From: an uncultured SAR86 cluster bacterium
GTDB lineage: Bacteria > Pseudomonadota > Gammaproteobacteria > Magnimaribacterales > TMED112
Length of the DNA stretch: 53,880 nt
Reading direction: 5' to 3'
Assembly (NCBI GenBank): GCA_902619265.1
Contig: CACNDL010000006.1
Coordinates: 1 to 53,880, forward strand
Part shown: piece by piece, positions 53,244 through 53,880 of the stretch
Layout: each line of letters opens with the position of its first letter
How positions within the stretch are numbered: the stretch's first letter is position 1
The notes under the pieces: generated by a model
What the model was told of the DNA's origin: nothing
Seen by the model: only the letters and a program-made list of their open reading frames with translations
Databases searched by the model: none
Translations under genes and position numbers: made by a program

Positions 53244-53636
53244 ATGATCATAAAAATAATTAAATATGCAGGCACAAATGGAGTTGCATTTGTAGCTGAT
53301 TTCATTGTTTTAGTTTTATTAGATACCTATACAGATTTCAATCGTTCCTATATTGCCTTTTTTTGTTACTTGCTTGGAACTTGTGTAAGTTTTGTTTTGG
53401 CAAAAAACTTTGTTTTTGGTAGGGGCTGGTTAGCAGATAGGCCGGCGTTAGAGTTTTCAGCATATTTTTTAGGAGGCATTATTGGAGCAATTATTACTGC
53501 TGTGGCATTTTTTTTACTTGCTGCAATAAATGTTAATAACATCCTTGTTCAAAAAATCATCGCTTCCGTATTTAGCTTCACAACTGTATTCATTTACAGG
53601 AATTTCATAGTATTTAATGATGACCGAAATAATTAA
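53244..53636 (+). CDS. GtrA-family membrane protein
   Basis: A 130-aa protein with four predicted membrane helices. YAGTNGVAFVADFIVLVLL, FFCYLLGTCVSFVLAKNFVFG and a C-terminal FTTVFIYRNFIVF follow the GtrA pattern, with the conserved N..VF/W and YR.F elements. GtrA proteins are thought to move or flip undecaprenyl-linked sugars across the inner membrane. No gtrB-like glycosyltransferase is visible in the window. It lies 12 bp after rocD, and its 3' end overlaps the next gene by 17 bp. Confidence 0.85.
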   Translation: MIIKIIKYAGTNGVAFVADFIVLVLLDTYTDFNRSYIAFFCYLLGTCVSFVLAKNFVFGRGWLADRPALEFSAYFLGGIIGAIITAVAFFLLAAINVNNILVQKIIASVFSFTTVFIYRNFIVFNDDRNN

Positions 53637-53880
53637 GAAGCTCATTAATTTACTTGGTGAGAAAAAAGTAAAGTTTTCTAAGGACTATTTAGAAAAATAT
53701 GGAATAGATTGGTACAAGGAAATAAAACCTGATCCAACAGCTATTGTTTTTCCTTATAATGAAAATGACCTTCAAGAAATAGTTCTATTTGCAGAAAAAG
53801 AAGATCAAAAATTAGTTATTTCAGGGGGCAGAACTGGTTTATGCGGCGGAGCGACTGCTGCAAATAAAGAGATAGTAGTA
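53620..53880 (+). CDS. FAD-binding oxidase of the GlcD/D-2-hydroxyacid dehydrogenase type (5' part)
   Basis: The frame opens at ATG 53620 inside gtrA and runs off the window, so only 87 residues are visible. PTAIVFPYNENDLQEIVLFA followed by LVISGGRTGLCGGAT is the start of the PCMH-type FAD domain (xxVxxGGxTGLxGGAx) of GlcD, D-lactate or D-2-hydroxyglutarate dehydrogenases. The YGIDWYKEIKPDP segment before it is also typical. Substrate cannot be decided from this fragment. Confidence 0.85.
   Translation, partial: MTEIIKKLINLLGEKKVKFSKDYLEKYGIDWYKEIKPDPTAIVFPYNENDLQEIVLFAEKEDQKLVISGGRTGLCGGATAANKEIVV

Overview
The window is a very gene-dense, AT-rich stretch of a gammaproteobacterial core chromosome. 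Gene order supports this: rpsB-tsf-pyrH-frr-uppS-dxr-rseP-bamA-skp-lpxD-fabZ-lpxA-lpxB-rnhB-dnaE-accA-tilS, pepA-holC-valS divergent from lptFG, carAB-greA, rlmE-ftsH-glmM-tpiA-secG, and rimP-nusA-infB-rbfA-truB-rpsO-pnp are all classical gammaproteobacterial strings. The low GC, shortened proteins, missing members of these strings (cdsA, glnD, folP) and near absence of intergenic DNA suggest a streamlined marine lineage such as SAR86. That lineage assignment is an inference from style and order, not from a marker-gene comparison.

Layout. 1-18799 (+): one long tightly overlapping run from the 3' end of rpsB through translation factors, isoprenoid and outer-membrane biogenesis (UppS, Dxr, RseP, BamA, Skp), lipid A synthesis (LpxD, FabZ, LpxA, LpxB), RNase HII, DNA polymerase III alpha, AccA, TilS, a PaaG-like crotonase and RimI. 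18777-20448: a glutathione peroxidase (-), an ElaA-type acetyltransferase and a Cas4/RecB-like nuclease (+). 20450-25234 (-): an SDR lacking the usual catalytic Tyr, a C-terminally shortened ValS, HolC and PepA. 25263-29125: LptF-LptG (+), an RDD membrane protein (-) and a POT peptide transporter (+) that ends in the only clear intrinsic terminator. 29197-33591 (-): an FG-GAP/VCBS-like lipoprotein, DapE, DapD and Map. 33655-43189 (+): CarA, CarB, GreA, RlmE, FtsH, GlmM, TpiA, SecG. 43191-43427: tRNA-Leu(GAG) on the minus strand and initiator tRNA-fMet on the plus strand, with overlapping divergent promoters between them. 43434-51030 (+): RimP-NusA-InfB-RbfA-TruB-RpsO-Pnp. 51022-53880: a citrulline hydrolase-like protein (-) divergent from ornithine aminotransferase (+), then a GtrA-family membrane protein and the 5' end of an FAD-linked oxidase.

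How it works together. Most genes are housekeeping: translation and its RNA processing, envelope assembly (lipid A, Lpt, Bam, undecaprenyl phosphate), lysine/DAP and carbamoyl-phosphate synthesis, and cell-wall sugar supply. The accessory content is small. The ctlX/rocD pair suggests a catabolic route from citrulline through ornithine to glutamate semialdehyde. The lipoprotein is the least understood gene.

I found no CRISPR array, insertion sequence, prophage or toxin-antitoxin module, and no obviously new multi-gene defence or biosynthetic system. The unusual points are local. They are an inverted tRNA-Leu abutting secG, a probably leaderless rimP behind tRNA-fMet, a U1-U72 initiator tRNA, a truncated ValS, a Cys-rich insertion in ornithine aminotransferase, a Lys-rich tail on ribosomal protein S2, and altered motifs in RNase HII, BamA and the SDR. 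No gene-free stretch exceeds 74 bp, so no gap over 300 bp needs describing.
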